Below, piece by piece: positions 1 to 8,092 of a stretch of DNA of 64,000 nucleotides (position 1 is its first letter; each line of letters starts with the position of its first letter). The stretch comes from an uncultured Bacteroidales bacterium. GTDB lineage: Bacteria; Bacteroidota; Bacteroidia; Bacteroidales; UBA932. The notes under the pieces were generated by a model. That model ran no database searches. It was not told where the DNA came from and was given only the letters and a program-made list of their open reading frames with translations. The position numbers and the translations under genes are program-made. Location of the stretch: the NCBI GenBank assembly GCA_900318565.1, contig ONLD01000001.1:57052-121051 (forward strand), in the 5' to 3' direction.

Positions 1-380
1 ATCGCGACGGCGACGCCTACACCTTCCCTCTCGAATACGACAAGCACTACTGGAGCCGCTACAAGACCGACGAGCAGAACGCCAAGGCCCTCTATCCGAG
101 AGCGACCCTGACCAACTCCGCCAAGAACGACTACGAGCAGACCTCCGACTACTGGCTCTTCAACGGCGGATACTTCCGTATGAAGAACATCACCCTCAGC
201 TACACCATCCCCGAGCGCATCACCAAGGCTATCAAGATGCAGAGAATCCGCATCTACGGCAGCGCCACGGATCCTTTCTCCATCGACAACTTCCCGCAGG
301 GCTGGGATCCTGAGTCCTACACCAACCTCAGCGCCTATATGACCCGCACCTTCACTGTCGGTGCCCAGATTACCTTCTAA
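1..380 (+). CDS. SusC/RagA-type TonB-dependent outer-membrane receptor, C-terminal end (partial)
   Basis: The reading frame (first full codon at base 3) is open from the window edge to the TAA at 378-380 and encodes about 125 residues. They have the features of the last strands of a SusC/RagA barrel: the stretch Y-W-L-F-N-G-G-Y-F-R-M-K-N followed by alternating aromatic strands and a terminal T-V-G-A-Q-I-T-F. SusC proteins form the outer-membrane channel that imports oligosaccharides captured by the SusD lid. The ATG at 180 is internal, not a start. Downstream genes follow after 3 bases, so this is the first visible gene of an operon ending at the terminator near 4700. The substrate cannot be told from this fragment. 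Confidence 0.93.
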   Translation, partial: RDGDAYTFPLEYDKHYWSRYKTDEQNAKALYPRATLTNSAKNDYEQTSDYWLFNGGYFRMKNITLSYTIPERITKAIKMQRIRIYGSATDPFSIDNFPQGWDPESYTNLSAYMTRTFTVGAQITF

Positions 381-383
381 CAA

Positions 384-1769
384 ATGACAAAGATGAAAAA
401 GTATTTAAGCATACTCGCCTGCGCCATTATGGCATTCGCCTGCAATCCGAAGGTCAATCCCGACGACGAGGCAAAGGAATATGCCGGCAGCAGGGCAAGC
501 GTGGAACTCTCCACCTCCGAGCGTCTTCCCGCTGAAGGCGCCACCCTCACGGCCGTCGTGCACCGCAGCCCGGCGTTTACGGTGTCCGTCCCCAAGACAG
601 CCGACTGGCTCAGCTGCTCGGTAGCCGACAGCGTCGTGACCGTCAACGTCAAGGCCAACACCTCCGCCGTCGCGCGTGCGGCCCGCCTGAGCGTCATCGA
701 CAAGGAGATGGACATCTCCATCACCAGTTTTGACGTGGTCCAGAACGGCTCCGACAAAGACGTCGAGCCCGTCAAGTACAAAGAGTTCAGCGTCAGCGCC
801 GAATCCCTGCTGGCAAAGGCCGACGATACGTCTGCAAGCTTCACCGTGACTTCCGAAGTGCCCTGGACCGTCTCCACCGACAATCCCCAGTTCACAGCTG
901 ATCCCGCATCCGGCGACGGTACCGGCCAGGTGTCCATCAAGTTCCCGGCCAACAAGACGTCCGATGAAATCAACGTCGTGATTACCGTCAGCACTTCTTC
1001 CGCCGAGGTACGCCAGAATTCCTATACCATTTCTCTCAAGCAGGAAGCCGCCAAGAGCAGAGAAGGGGCCGTAAAGCCCGCTCCCGGCACTGTGCTGGCA
1101 GAGTGGGAATTCGATACGCCCCACGTGGACGCCCTCAGGGCCGGCGGCATAGAAGGAGTCGCCAATGAAGATGACGCCGCCCCCGGCAACGTCGGCAATC
1201 CTTACGTGCCCTCCAACGTCTCCGGAAAAGGCAAGCTGGAATACTACAACGGTTCCGACAAGTCCGCTGTCTCCACGAAGAAGAACAAGCGCCGTATCGG
1301 CGAGCGCGGAGAGCTGGCCGTGTACTGCTCCTGGGTGGGCGACTGGTTCACCTGGACCGCGGAGGCCGACAAGCCCCTTGCGGCAGGCACCAAGTTCCAG
1401 CTCAACTTCGTCCTCCGTCCCAGCCACGAAGACACGCCTAAATACTGGAAGTGCGAGTATCTGGACGGCGACAAGTGGGTAGAGCTTGAGACCATCAGCC
1501 TCGATTTCCACAAAGACGCCGCCGGCACCGCAGAGGATCCGAAGCAGATCAACTGCTTCATCAAGGAGACCGCGACGTTGACCGCAGACACTCCTTACGC
1601 CCAGTTCCGCTTCACCTGTACCCAGAATGCGAGGTGCTACGACGGAGCCCCCATCGAGACCTTCACGTCCAAGTATGTGCTCCGCTTCGCCGGCAAATGG
1701 TCTGATGCCTCGGAGGAAAACAAGTATCTCCAGGTCCCCGAAAATCCCAAGATCGTGGTTGTAGAATAA
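384..1769 (+). CDS. BACON-domain surface lipoprotein
   Basis: 461-residue lipoprotein; the lipobox is A-F-A-C with the modified Cys at about residue 20. A short N-terminal Ig-like stretch is followed by a BACON domain (about residues 133-222; F-S-V-S-A-E pattern ending in S-L-K-Q-E). The C-terminal ~230 residues form a domain without a name I can give; it recurs in the lipoprotein at 3513. BACON domains usually act as spacers or glycan/mucin-binding modules in Bacteroidota surface proteins. The gene lies between susC and susD, an unusual place, since the two normally adjoin. ATGs at 384 and 393 are both possible. Probably a surface glycan-binding protein (SGBP) for this uptake system; substrate unknown. 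Confidence 0.82.
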   Translation: MTKMKKYLSILACAIMAFACNPKVNPDDEAKEYAGSRASVELSTSERLPAEGATLTAVVHRSPAFTVSVPKTADWLSCSVADSVVTVNVKANTSAVARAARLSVIDKEMDISITSFDVVQNGSDKDVEPVKYKEFSVSAESLLAKADDTSASFTVTSEVPWTVSTDNPQFTADPASGDGTGQVSIKFPANKTSDEINVVITVSTSSAEVRQNSYTISLKQEAAKSREGAVKPAPGTVLAEWEFDTPHVDALRAGGIEGVANEDDAAPGNVGNPYVPSNVSGKGKLEYYNGSDKSAVSTKKNKRRIGERGELAVYCSWVGDWFTWTAEADKPLAAGTKFQLNFVLRPSHEDTPKYWKCEYLDGDKWVELETISLDFHKDAAGTAEDPKQINCFIKETATLTADTPYAQFRFTCTQNARCYDGAPIETFTSKYVLRFAGKWSDASEENKYLQVPENPKIVVVE

Positions 1770-1787
1770 CGCTAAAAGACACTGAAA

Positions 1788-3500
1788 ATGAAAAAGTATA
1801 TATTCACAGCACTTGCAGCAGCGGCCTTGATGACCGCCTGCGTGGACCTCGACCTCAGTCCGAAGAGCCAGGGTTCCAGCGAAAACTGGTACTCCACGGC
1901 CCAGGAGCTCGAGCTCTCGCTCAACGCCCTGTACTCGCCCTCGATGTGGTACACCGAGGCCTGGCGCCTCTGGCCTACCGACCGCTGGACCGACGACTGG
2001 AACCAGCGCGTCCAGTCCTACGACTGGCTGGCCGGCACCATCTCCACCACCTGGAGCGAGGGCGCCAAGCACTGGGCCAATTATTACAAAGGCATAGCCC
2101 GCGCAAACACCATCATCGAGAGCGTGGAAAAAGCCAAGGAGAACCTTTCCGAAGAGCAGATCCGGCAATACACCGGAGAAGCCAAGTTCTTCAGGGCTTC
2201 GTTCTATACCTACCTCATTTTCCTCTACGGCGACGTGCCTTACTACGACAAGTATATGACTCTCGAGCAGGCTTACGAGATGGGACGCAAGGACCGCAAC
2301 TACATCCTTGAGAGGATTTACGAAGACTTCGATGCGGCTGCCGACGCCCTGCCTACATCCTACGCCAAGGCTCAGCGCGTCACCAAGGGTGCAGCCCTCG
2401 CTATGAAGGCCCGCGCCGCCCTGTTTATGAACGACTGGGCAACCTGCGCCGCCGCTGCAAAGGCCTGTATGGACCTGGGAGTGTACTCCCTGCACGAGGA
2501 CTACCGCGAGCTCTTCCTGTCGAAGACCAAGACCAGCCCGGAAGTCATTTTCGCCCTGCCCGCATCCAACGAGCTCGGTATCCACTCCTACGACGAGGCG
2601 GCGACACGCAGCTTCTACCCCCGCAACAACGGCGGCACCTCCGTGGCCCAGCCGACCTGGCAACTGTTCTTCGCCTACACCTGCACGGACGGAAAGAACG
2701 TCGAGGATTCTCCCCTGTACGACCCGGCCCATCCATTTGCCAACCGTGACCCTCGTCTGAGCGAGGTCATAGTGCCTTTCGACAGCGAGTTTATGGACTA
2801 CATCTACAATCCCCGTCCCAGCGCCACCCAGACCCTTCAGGTTTCTACCGGCAAGATGGTCAAGAACAACGACACCAAGCCCGTCTCCAAGGACTGCTCC
2901 TACAACGGTCTCGTGCTCAAGAAGGGCATCGACGAAGAGTGGATTGACGACCGCCTGACCGACAGCCCGATGCGCATCATCCGCTACGGCGACGTGCTCC
3001 TGATGTACGCCGAATCCAAGATGGAGCTCGGCCAGATCGACGCCGATCTGTTCAAGGCAGTCAACAGCGTCCGCGCCCGCGCCTACAAGTGCGGCGTCGG
3101 CGAGACCGGCAAGTACCCCGCCATCACCGAGACGAATCAGACCGCCCTCCGCAGGATACTGCGCAACGAGCGCCGCTGCGAGCTCGCGTGGGAGAACCGC
3201 CGCTGGTTCGACGTGATGCGCTGGAAGATGGCTGAGGAATGCTTCACGATGCCTATCTACGGTCTGCCCGGCAACGAGCAGAGCGCCGAAAACGAGAAGA
3301 CCGGTTACTGGCCCTGGCCCAAGGACTTCCGTCCGCATATGAAAGCCAGCTCCGCAATCGATATCTCCGACATCGAAAACTATCCTAAATATTTCACTAT
3401 CAATCAGAGAGGCGCTTTCGTAGCCCGCGAGTACCTCTTCCCCATCCCGGAGAACGAGCGCGTGGTCTGCCCCAACCTGACCCAGAATCCCGGTTATTAA
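1788..3500 (+). CDS. RagB/SusD family nutrient-uptake outer-membrane lipoprotein
   Basis: 570 residues with a lipobox (L-M-T-A-C, Cys18) and the SusD family pattern: an N-terminal TPR-like helical region (A-K-F-F-R-A-S-F-Y-T-Y-L near residue 140), the middle I-I-R-Y-G-D-V-L-L-M-Y-A-E motif, and the C-terminal segment with R-R-I-L-R-N-E-R-R-C-E-L-A and R-R-W-F-D-V-M-R-W, ending in L-T-Q-N-P-G-Y. SusD proteins sit over the SusC channel as a hinged lid that captures glycans. The gene follows the BACON lipoprotein after 18 bases and is followed after 12 bases by another. Together with the SusC end at 1-380 it makes a standard SusCD importer with two accessory lipoproteins. Confidence 0.96.
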   Translation: MKKYIFTALAAAALMTACVDLDLSPKSQGSSENWYSTAQELELSLNALYSPSMWYTEAWRLWPTDRWTDDWNQRVQSYDWLAGTISTTWSEGAKHWANYYKGIARANTIIESVEKAKENLSEEQIRQYTGEAKFFRASFYTYLIFLYGDVPYYDKYMTLEQAYEMGRKDRNYILERIYEDFDAAADALPTSYAKAQRVTKGAALAMKARAALFMNDWATCAAAAKACMDLGVYSLHEDYRELFLSKTKTSPEVIFALPASNELGIHSYDEAATRSFYPRNNGGTSVAQPTWQLFFAYTCTDGKNVEDSPLYDPAHPFANRDPRLSEVIVPFDSEFMDYIYNPRPSATQTLQVSTGKMVKNNDTKPVSKDCSYNGLVLKKGIDEEWIDDRLTDSPMRIIRYGDVLLMYAESKMELGQIDADLFKAVNSVRARAYKCGVGETGKYPAITETNQTALRRILRNERRCELAWENRRWFDVMRWKMAEECFTMPIYGLPGNEQSAENEKTGYWPWPKDFRPHMKASSAIDISDIENYPKYFTINQRGAFVAREYLFPIPENERVVCPNLTQNPGY

Positions 3501-3512
3501 TATTTTTGAATT

Positions 3513-4664
3513 ATGAAAAAAGTATTATTCCTTATCGCCGCGGCAGCAATGTTTGCCGTCTCCTGCGGCGAGAGCAACAAACCCGACGACAACGGTCCCA
3601 AGAAAGAGGATGAGGCCAAACTGGAGCTCAGCACTTCCGCCATTTCCGTCCTCGCGACCGACACTTCAGCAAGCTTCAGCGTGACTGCCAACTGCCCCTG
3701 GAAAGTCTCCAGTGACAATTCCCAGTTCTCGGTCAGCCCCGCTTCCGGCAACGGCAACGGATCCGTGACCGTATCCTTCCCTGCCAATGAATTCACATCC
3801 GCAGTCTCTGCCAACATCACAGTCGCAAGCGACGGCGTGAGCCCGCAGAAGACTATGACCGTCAAGATTACCCAGGCCGCGGCCGAGGCGAAACCCGATC
3901 CCCAGCCCCAGCCGGAGCCCCAGAGCGACACTACTTACCTTGCCCGCTGGTGGCTGGATGAGTCCCAGGTACCGGTCCTCAGCACCCACTTTACCGAAGA
4001 GGCCAAGGTTGACGGCAACCCTAACCCCGACGCCTGCCTGCCCGGCAGCGGCGGCTACTATGTCGAGCCGAACGTGGCCGGGAAAGGCCGCATAGAGTTC
4101 TACAACGGCATTGACAAGTTGAGCATCAACCCCAAGGGCCGCGTCAAGAGGGTTATCGGCAAGTACGGCGGTATCGTCAGCTACGGCACCTGGAAGGGAG
4201 ATTACTATCTGCTGACCGCAGAGACCGACAGCGCCCTCCCTGCCGATACCAAGATCTACACCTTCTTCGCACTCCGCGCCAATGTTGAGAACGTGCCCAA
4301 GTACTGGATGGTGGAGATACTCGACGGCGATACCTGGAAGCCCTACCTCGAGACCAAGAAGGTCACCGTGGAAGGCGAAGGGGAAGTCGAGTACAACCTC
4401 GAGCTCGTGTATGACAACGGAGCAGAGAAGCCTTGCATCGATTCTATAGTGGACAGCGATTACAAGCTGACCGCTCCCACGAAAGACGTCAAGGTCCGCA
4501 TCCTCGCCGTATCCAGCGCTTATGCTTACGGCGAAGGTCTGCCCGAAGTCATTGGCGACAGCGCCATCAAGGCCAAGAACCCTGTTACCATCCTCGTCGG
4601 CAACCGCCTGAGCGAGACCGGCAACCCGGTTCTGCACCACACTATGATCTGCACCGTGAAGTAA
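3513..4664 (+). CDS. BACON-domain surface lipoprotein (paralog of the 384-1769 protein)
   Basis: 383-residue lipoprotein (lipobox V-S-C, Cys at about residue 18). One BACON domain occupies about residues 30-122, then a Pro/Gln linker (P-D-P-Q-P-Q-P-E-P-Q), then a C-terminal domain that parallels that of the 461-residue protein: both contain V-[AS]-G-K-G-[RK]-[IL]-E-[FY]-Y-N-G-[IS]-D-K, a [KR]-R-[VR]-I-G core and P-K-Y-W. The two probably arose by duplication and both serve as surface glycan-binding proteins of this SusCD system. It is the last gene of the unit; a strong terminator follows 13 bases after the stop codon. Confidence 0.82.
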   Translation: MKKVLFLIAAAAMFAVSCGESNKPDDNGPKKEDEAKLELSTSAISVLATDTSASFSVTANCPWKVSSDNSQFSVSPASGNGNGSVTVSFPANEFTSAVSANITVASDGVSPQKTMTVKITQAAAEAKPDPQPQPEPQSDTTYLARWWLDESQVPVLSTHFTEEAKVDGNPNPDACLPGSGGYYVEPNVAGKGRIEFYNGIDKLSINPKGRVKRVIGKYGGIVSYGTWKGDYYLLTAETDSALPADTKIYTFFALRANVENVPKYWMVEILDGDTWKPYLETKKVTVEGEGEVEYNLELVYDNGAEKPCIDSIVDSDYKLTAPTKDVKVRILAVSSAYAYGEGLPEVIGDSAIKAKNPVTILVGNRLSETGNPVLHHTMICTVK

Positions 4665-4677
4665 AGATTTGTCCCCG

Positions 4678-4723
4678 GTCCGGGAACAGTCAGTCTCACG
4701 CTGAGCTGTTCCCGGACTTTTTT
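4678..4723 (+). terminator. Rho-independent terminator of the SusC/SusD operon
   Basis: A perfect 12-bp inverted repeat (GTCCGGGAACAG at 4678-4689 and its complement at 4706-4717) with a 16-nt loop is followed at once by six T residues. It lies 13 bases after the stop codon of the last lipoprotein gene and separates the glycan-uptake operon from the two metallo-beta-lactamase-fold genes. Confidence 0.93.
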
Positions 4724-4777
4724 GCTTATTTATGTGGAAGGGACGCACGGCCGTCTTATAGTTTTAATTGGATTTAT

Positions 4778-6172
4778 ATGAAGCATTTTTTTTATATCAT
4801 TTTTGCCGCAGTATTGCTCATCGGATGCGAGGAACAGTATGTTCCTCCCACCCCGGGAGGGAAGACAAACCCGGAGACGGAAACTACTGATCCTGCGATA
4901 GATGTCAAGGTGGGAGGGGTCCTGCCCGACTGGCAGGAAGGCTATCTAGACATACACTCCATCAACGGCGGCCGCGGTGAAGCCTTCTACTACATCTTCC
5001 CAGACGGCACCACGATGCTTTGCGATGCAGCAGGTGCGCCCCCGGCAGAACTCCACAACTATGGCAACGACTCCCAGGGCGTGCCTTCCAAGCCCAGCGT
5101 ATCTGTGGGCAGCGGCGCCCTGATCGTCAAATACATCCAGCACTTTGCCCCGTCGGTCGCCGGCGGCCGCCTGGACTATTTTATGACTTCCCACTACCAC
5201 GGCGACCACATCGGCTCGTGGCGTGACAACTATAGCAAGTTCGGTTGGACTCCATTCGACAAGGACGGCAACAAGGTCAGCGCCGTCAACCTCAACGCAG
5301 GCGGCTTCCTCCTCAACGGCATTGCAGAAGTCGGCCTGTCCATCCCCATCGACAAGGTGCTTGACCGCGGCGACTGGGCGTCCCGTCCCTCCGCCGATTA
5401 CTACGACGACGGCGGCAAGAAGCGCTACCAGCTGTATGTGAATTATCTCGACTATGCAGCCCGCAAGCAGGGCACCGTGCGCGAGACCCTGCAGATAGGG
5501 CACGACGACCAGATAGTCCTCAAGCACGACAAGGCCAGGTACCCGGCTTTCAGCGTGCGCACGATAGCCTCCGGCGGCGACATCTGGACCGGCAGCGGCA
5601 CCTCAGTCAACACCACTTACGTGCCCTCGGCGGAAGAGTGCGCGAAAAACCACGCTGCCTGGAGCATCGGCGAGAACATTTTCTCCAATGTGTTTATGCT
5701 CAAGTACGGCAGCTTCGACTTCTTCAGCGGCGGTGACATCCAGTACACCGGCAAGTCCAACTACTCCTGGAAAGATATAGAGCTGCCGATTTCCAAGGTA
5801 GTCGGGAGAGTGGAAGGTATGAAAGCCAGCCACCACAGCACGGCCAACACCAACAGCGCAGAGCTTCTCGGCGCACTCAAGCCCGAATTCTATATCGCAG
5901 GCGTGTGGAGGGACGTGCAGCCCAACCCCGCCACGCTGAAGAGGGTCTATAAAGCCAACGCTTCCGTGCGCATCTTCTGCACCAACCTGGCGGAGAGCAA
6001 TGTCGCGACCCTGAAGAGCGAGGGCATCGACCCTTCTTCCTTCCTCACCACCGGAGGCCACGTCGTCGTGCGTGTGCTTCCTGAAGGCAAGAAATACTAC
6101 ATCTACGTGCTGGATGACAGCAACCTGGAATTCAAGGTCAAGGCCAAATTCGGACCTTTCACGGCCCATTAG
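4778..6172 (+). CDS. Metallo-beta-lactamase-fold lipoprotein (ComEC/Rec2-like hydrolase domain)
   Basis: 464 residues from the ATG at 4778, chosen because it begins a clear lipoprotein signal (L-L-I-G-C, Cys17); the open frame runs further upstream without a signal. The MBL-fold metal motif T-S-H-Y-H-G-D-H-I-G gives His139, His141, Asp143 and His144. Later ligands are suggested by G-G-D-I (in F-F-S-G-G-D-I-Q) and K-A-S-H-H-S-T, the latter typical of ComEC/Rec2-type MBL domains. Members of this fold hydrolyse phosphodiesters, lactones or other esters; the substrate is unknown. It is membrane-anchored outside the cytoplasm. The next gene, 26 bases downstream, is a paralog with the same T-P-P-T-P-G stretch after the lipid anchor. 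Confidence 0.82.
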   Translation: MKHFFYIIFAAVLLIGCEEQYVPPTPGGKTNPETETTDPAIDVKVGGVLPDWQEGYLDIHSINGGRGEAFYYIFPDGTTMLCDAAGAPPAELHNYGNDSQGVPSKPSVSVGSGALIVKYIQHFAPSVAGGRLDYFMTSHYHGDHIGSWRDNYSKFGWTPFDKDGNKVSAVNLNAGGFLLNGIAEVGLSIPIDKVLDRGDWASRPSADYYDDGGKKRYQLYVNYLDYAARKQGTVRETLQIGHDDQIVLKHDKARYPAFSVRTIASGGDIWTGSGTSVNTTYVPSAEECAKNHAAWSIGENIFSNVFMLKYGSFDFFSGGDIQYTGKSNYSWKDIELPISKVVGRVEGMKASHHSTANTNSAELLGALKPEFYIAGVWRDVQPNPATLKRVYKANASVRIFCTNLAESNVATLKSEGIDPSSFLTTGGHVVVRVLPEGKKYYIYVLDDSNLEFKVKAKFGPFTAH

Positions 6173-6198
6173 CAGAATTAATCTAGAAACGTAAGACT

Positions 6199-7575
6199 AT
6201 GAAACGAATGTTACTGATGTCTTTAGCCGCGGCGGTGCTGCTTGCCGGGTGCGAGGAGCCCTACACCCCGCCTACTCCCGGAGCACAAAAGGACGACGAA
6301 AGACAGACAGCCGGGGCGAAGGTCGGGCAGACCCTGCCCGCCTGGAGCGAAGGGATGCTTGACATCCATTTTATCAACACCACCACGGGCGAGTGTACTT
6401 TCCTGATTTTCCCTGACGGCACGCAGATGCTCGTGGACGCCGCCGGCTCCATAAACGCGACCGGAGCCGTGGGCAGTACCACCAACACCGGCATCCGCAG
6501 CCGCTGGGACCCGACTAAAGACCCTTCGTTCCGGGCCGGCAAATTCATAGCCGACTACATCAAGGACTGTATGGTCTGGACCGGCAACCGTAAACTTGAC
6601 TATGTCATCGACACCCACTTCCACGCCGACCATTTCGGCGGCTACAGCTCCTCCCTCCCAGTGTCCGACCTGTCTCCGGCCTACCGCAAGCAGAGTCTTC
6701 CCGAAGTGCTGGACCTGATACCGGCAGGTAAGCTGATGGACCGCGGCTGGCCCGACTACAACTATCCCTTTGATATGCAGAAGCACTACTCCACCGTGAA
6801 GAATTATGTGGCGGCGGTCAAATGGCACGTAGCCAACAGGGGCCTCGTCGCAGAGCGCTTCAAGGCCGGTTCCGCCGACCAGGTGACTCTGCTCTCCCGC
6901 CCCGGCGACTACCCCGAATTCCGCTTCCGCAACATCGCGGTCAACGGTGAAATATGGGACGGTACAGAGGCAGGAGGCGCCAAGGCCACCTTCCCTGCCC
7001 TTTCGGAGATTAAAGTGGCGAACCCGCTGTCGGTCGGCAACGCTGACAACTGCCCGGAGGAGAACCACTGCACCACCGTGTTCAAGCTCAGTTACGGCAA
7101 GTTCGACTTCTTCCACGGCGGCGACGCGCAGTATGACGGCTGCTCCACCTTCGCGTGGAAGGATATGGAGACCGCAGTGGCCAAGGCAGCCGGAGCCGTG
7201 GACGTGATGAAGGCCGACCACCACGGCGTCACCAATACCAACGGATACGGCTACGTGGCAAAGAACGGCCACGTGTGCGAGGCTATGAAATACCTCAATC
7301 CACGCTGCTGGATCGTCAACAGCTGGACCGACGGACACCCGCGCCAGCCTGTTTACGAAGGCGTATGCTCTTACGTGCCCGGAGCCGATGTCTTCATCAC
7401 CAATAGCTGCTCCGCTATGACCTCCTATAAGAACTGGAACCGCGTAAAGTCGTCTGACGGCCACATCGTGGTGCGCGTGGAGAAGGGCGGAGCACATTAC
7501 TCCATCTACACCCTCACCGACTCCGACGGGAAAAAGACAATAAAGCACATCGCCGGCCCCTACTCTTCGCGCTAG
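6199..7575 (+). CDS. Metallo-beta-lactamase-fold lipoprotein, paralog of the preceding gene
   Basis: 458 residues with a lipobox (L-L-A-G-C, Cys18) and the metal-binding motif D-T-H-F-H-A-D-H-F-G-G at about residues 137-147. Further conserved parts are F-F-H-G-G-D-A-Q-Y and K-A-D-H-H-G-V. The first 60 residues resemble the previous protein closely (E-E-P-Y-T-P-P-T-P-G, then L-P-x-W-x-E-G-x-L-D-I-H). It is probably cotranscribed with its neighbour. The insertion after the HxHxDH motif differs between the two, which suggests different substrates. It ends 517 bases before the stop of the convergent methyltransferase gene. Confidence 0.82.
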   Translation: MKRMLLMSLAAAVLLAGCEEPYTPPTPGAQKDDERQTAGAKVGQTLPAWSEGMLDIHFINTTTGECTFLIFPDGTQMLVDAAGSINATGAVGSTTNTGIRSRWDPTKDPSFRAGKFIADYIKDCMVWTGNRKLDYVIDTHFHADHFGGYSSSLPVSDLSPAYRKQSLPEVLDLIPAGKLMDRGWPDYNYPFDMQKHYSTVKNYVAAVKWHVANRGLVAERFKAGSADQVTLLSRPGDYPEFRFRNIAVNGEIWDGTEAGGAKATFPALSEIKVANPLSVGNADNCPEENHCTTVFKLSYGKFDFFHGGDAQYDGCSTFAWKDMETAVAKAAGAVDVMKADHHGVTNTNGYGYVAKNGHVCEAMKYLNPRCWIVNSWTDGHPRQPVYEGVCSYVPGADVFITNSCSAMTSYKNWNRVKSSDGHIVVRVEKGGAHYSIYTLTDSDGKKTIKHIAGPYSSR

Positions 7576-7645
7576 CCGCGGGGCTGCGCTTCGAACCGGC
7601 CCGGCGGGCTGCGCACTTCGAGCTGGCTGCCGGGCCCTGGCCTGA

Positions 7646-7824
7646 ATTCGACATTCTCAGGCCCGAAACCGTGCGCAAACCGCCATTCCGGCCCGGATTC
7701 GGCATTCTCAGGCCAGACACCGCGCGCAAACCGCCATTCCGGCCCGGATTCGGCATTCTCAGGCCCGACACCGCGCGCAAACCGCCATTCCGGCCCCGAT
7801 TCGGCATTCTCAGGCCCGACACCA
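7646..7824. repeat. 51-bp tandem repeat array, about 3.5 copies
   Basis: The phrase ATTCgrCATTCTCAGG starts at 7646, 7697, 7748 and 7799, exactly 51 bases apart, and CCGCCATTCCGGCCCG starts at 7680, 7731 and 7782 (last copy with one change). The array lies between two convergent genes. Since 51 is a multiple of 3, it gives an open frame with a 17-residue repeat (P-P-F-R-P-G core), but there is no sign of translation. The same core and the same 51-bp period recur at 63657, and a related 51-bp array fills 53219-53728. Confidence 0.9.
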
Positions 7825-7860
7825 AGGGAAAGCCGACAATTTGCTGTGTCCCGGGAATAG

Positions 7861-7945
7861 TTTGTCCTTGAAAACTGCGGTATTTAAGGACAAACACCAC
7901 CGGAAACTGTACCTTGTCCTTGAAAACCTGTATTTTCAAGGACAA
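7861..7945. repeat. Two consecutive related hairpins between convergent genes
   Basis: Hairpin 1: TTTGTCCTT (7861-7869) pairs with AAGGACAAA (7886-7894). Hairpin 2: TTGTCCTTGAAAA (7914-7926) pairs perfectly over 13 bp with 7933-7945 around a 6-nt loop. Both left arms share TTGTCCTTGAAAA, so they are diverged tandem copies about 53 bp apart. They may act as a bidirectional transcription barrier between the MBL gene and the methyltransferase gene, although neither is followed by a real T-run. The rest of 7576-8092 shows no gene. Confidence 0.7.
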
Positions 7946-8092
7946 TAGGCAGCCAAGGTTCCAGGATATGGCTCCTCCCGGCTGGGTTTCAAAGTGCGGT
8001 TACCTTGAACACGGAAACCGGGCAGGCGGGGCCAGGGAAGGCAGGTTAGCGGCACGAGAGCGGGGGAAGGCTCTACGGTATGACTTACGGGA

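Noticed and set aside
405-3338. 977-residue minus-strand ORF opposite the BACON/SusD genes
   Set aside because: It is antisense to well-supported lipoprotein and SusD genes and lacks a signal or family motif. Long antisense frames are expected in GC-rich DNA with this codon use.
7576-8092. Small coding genes in the intergenic repeat region
   Set aside because: The open frames (60-143 residues) consist of the 51-bp repeat or hairpins and have no promoter or recognisable protein features.
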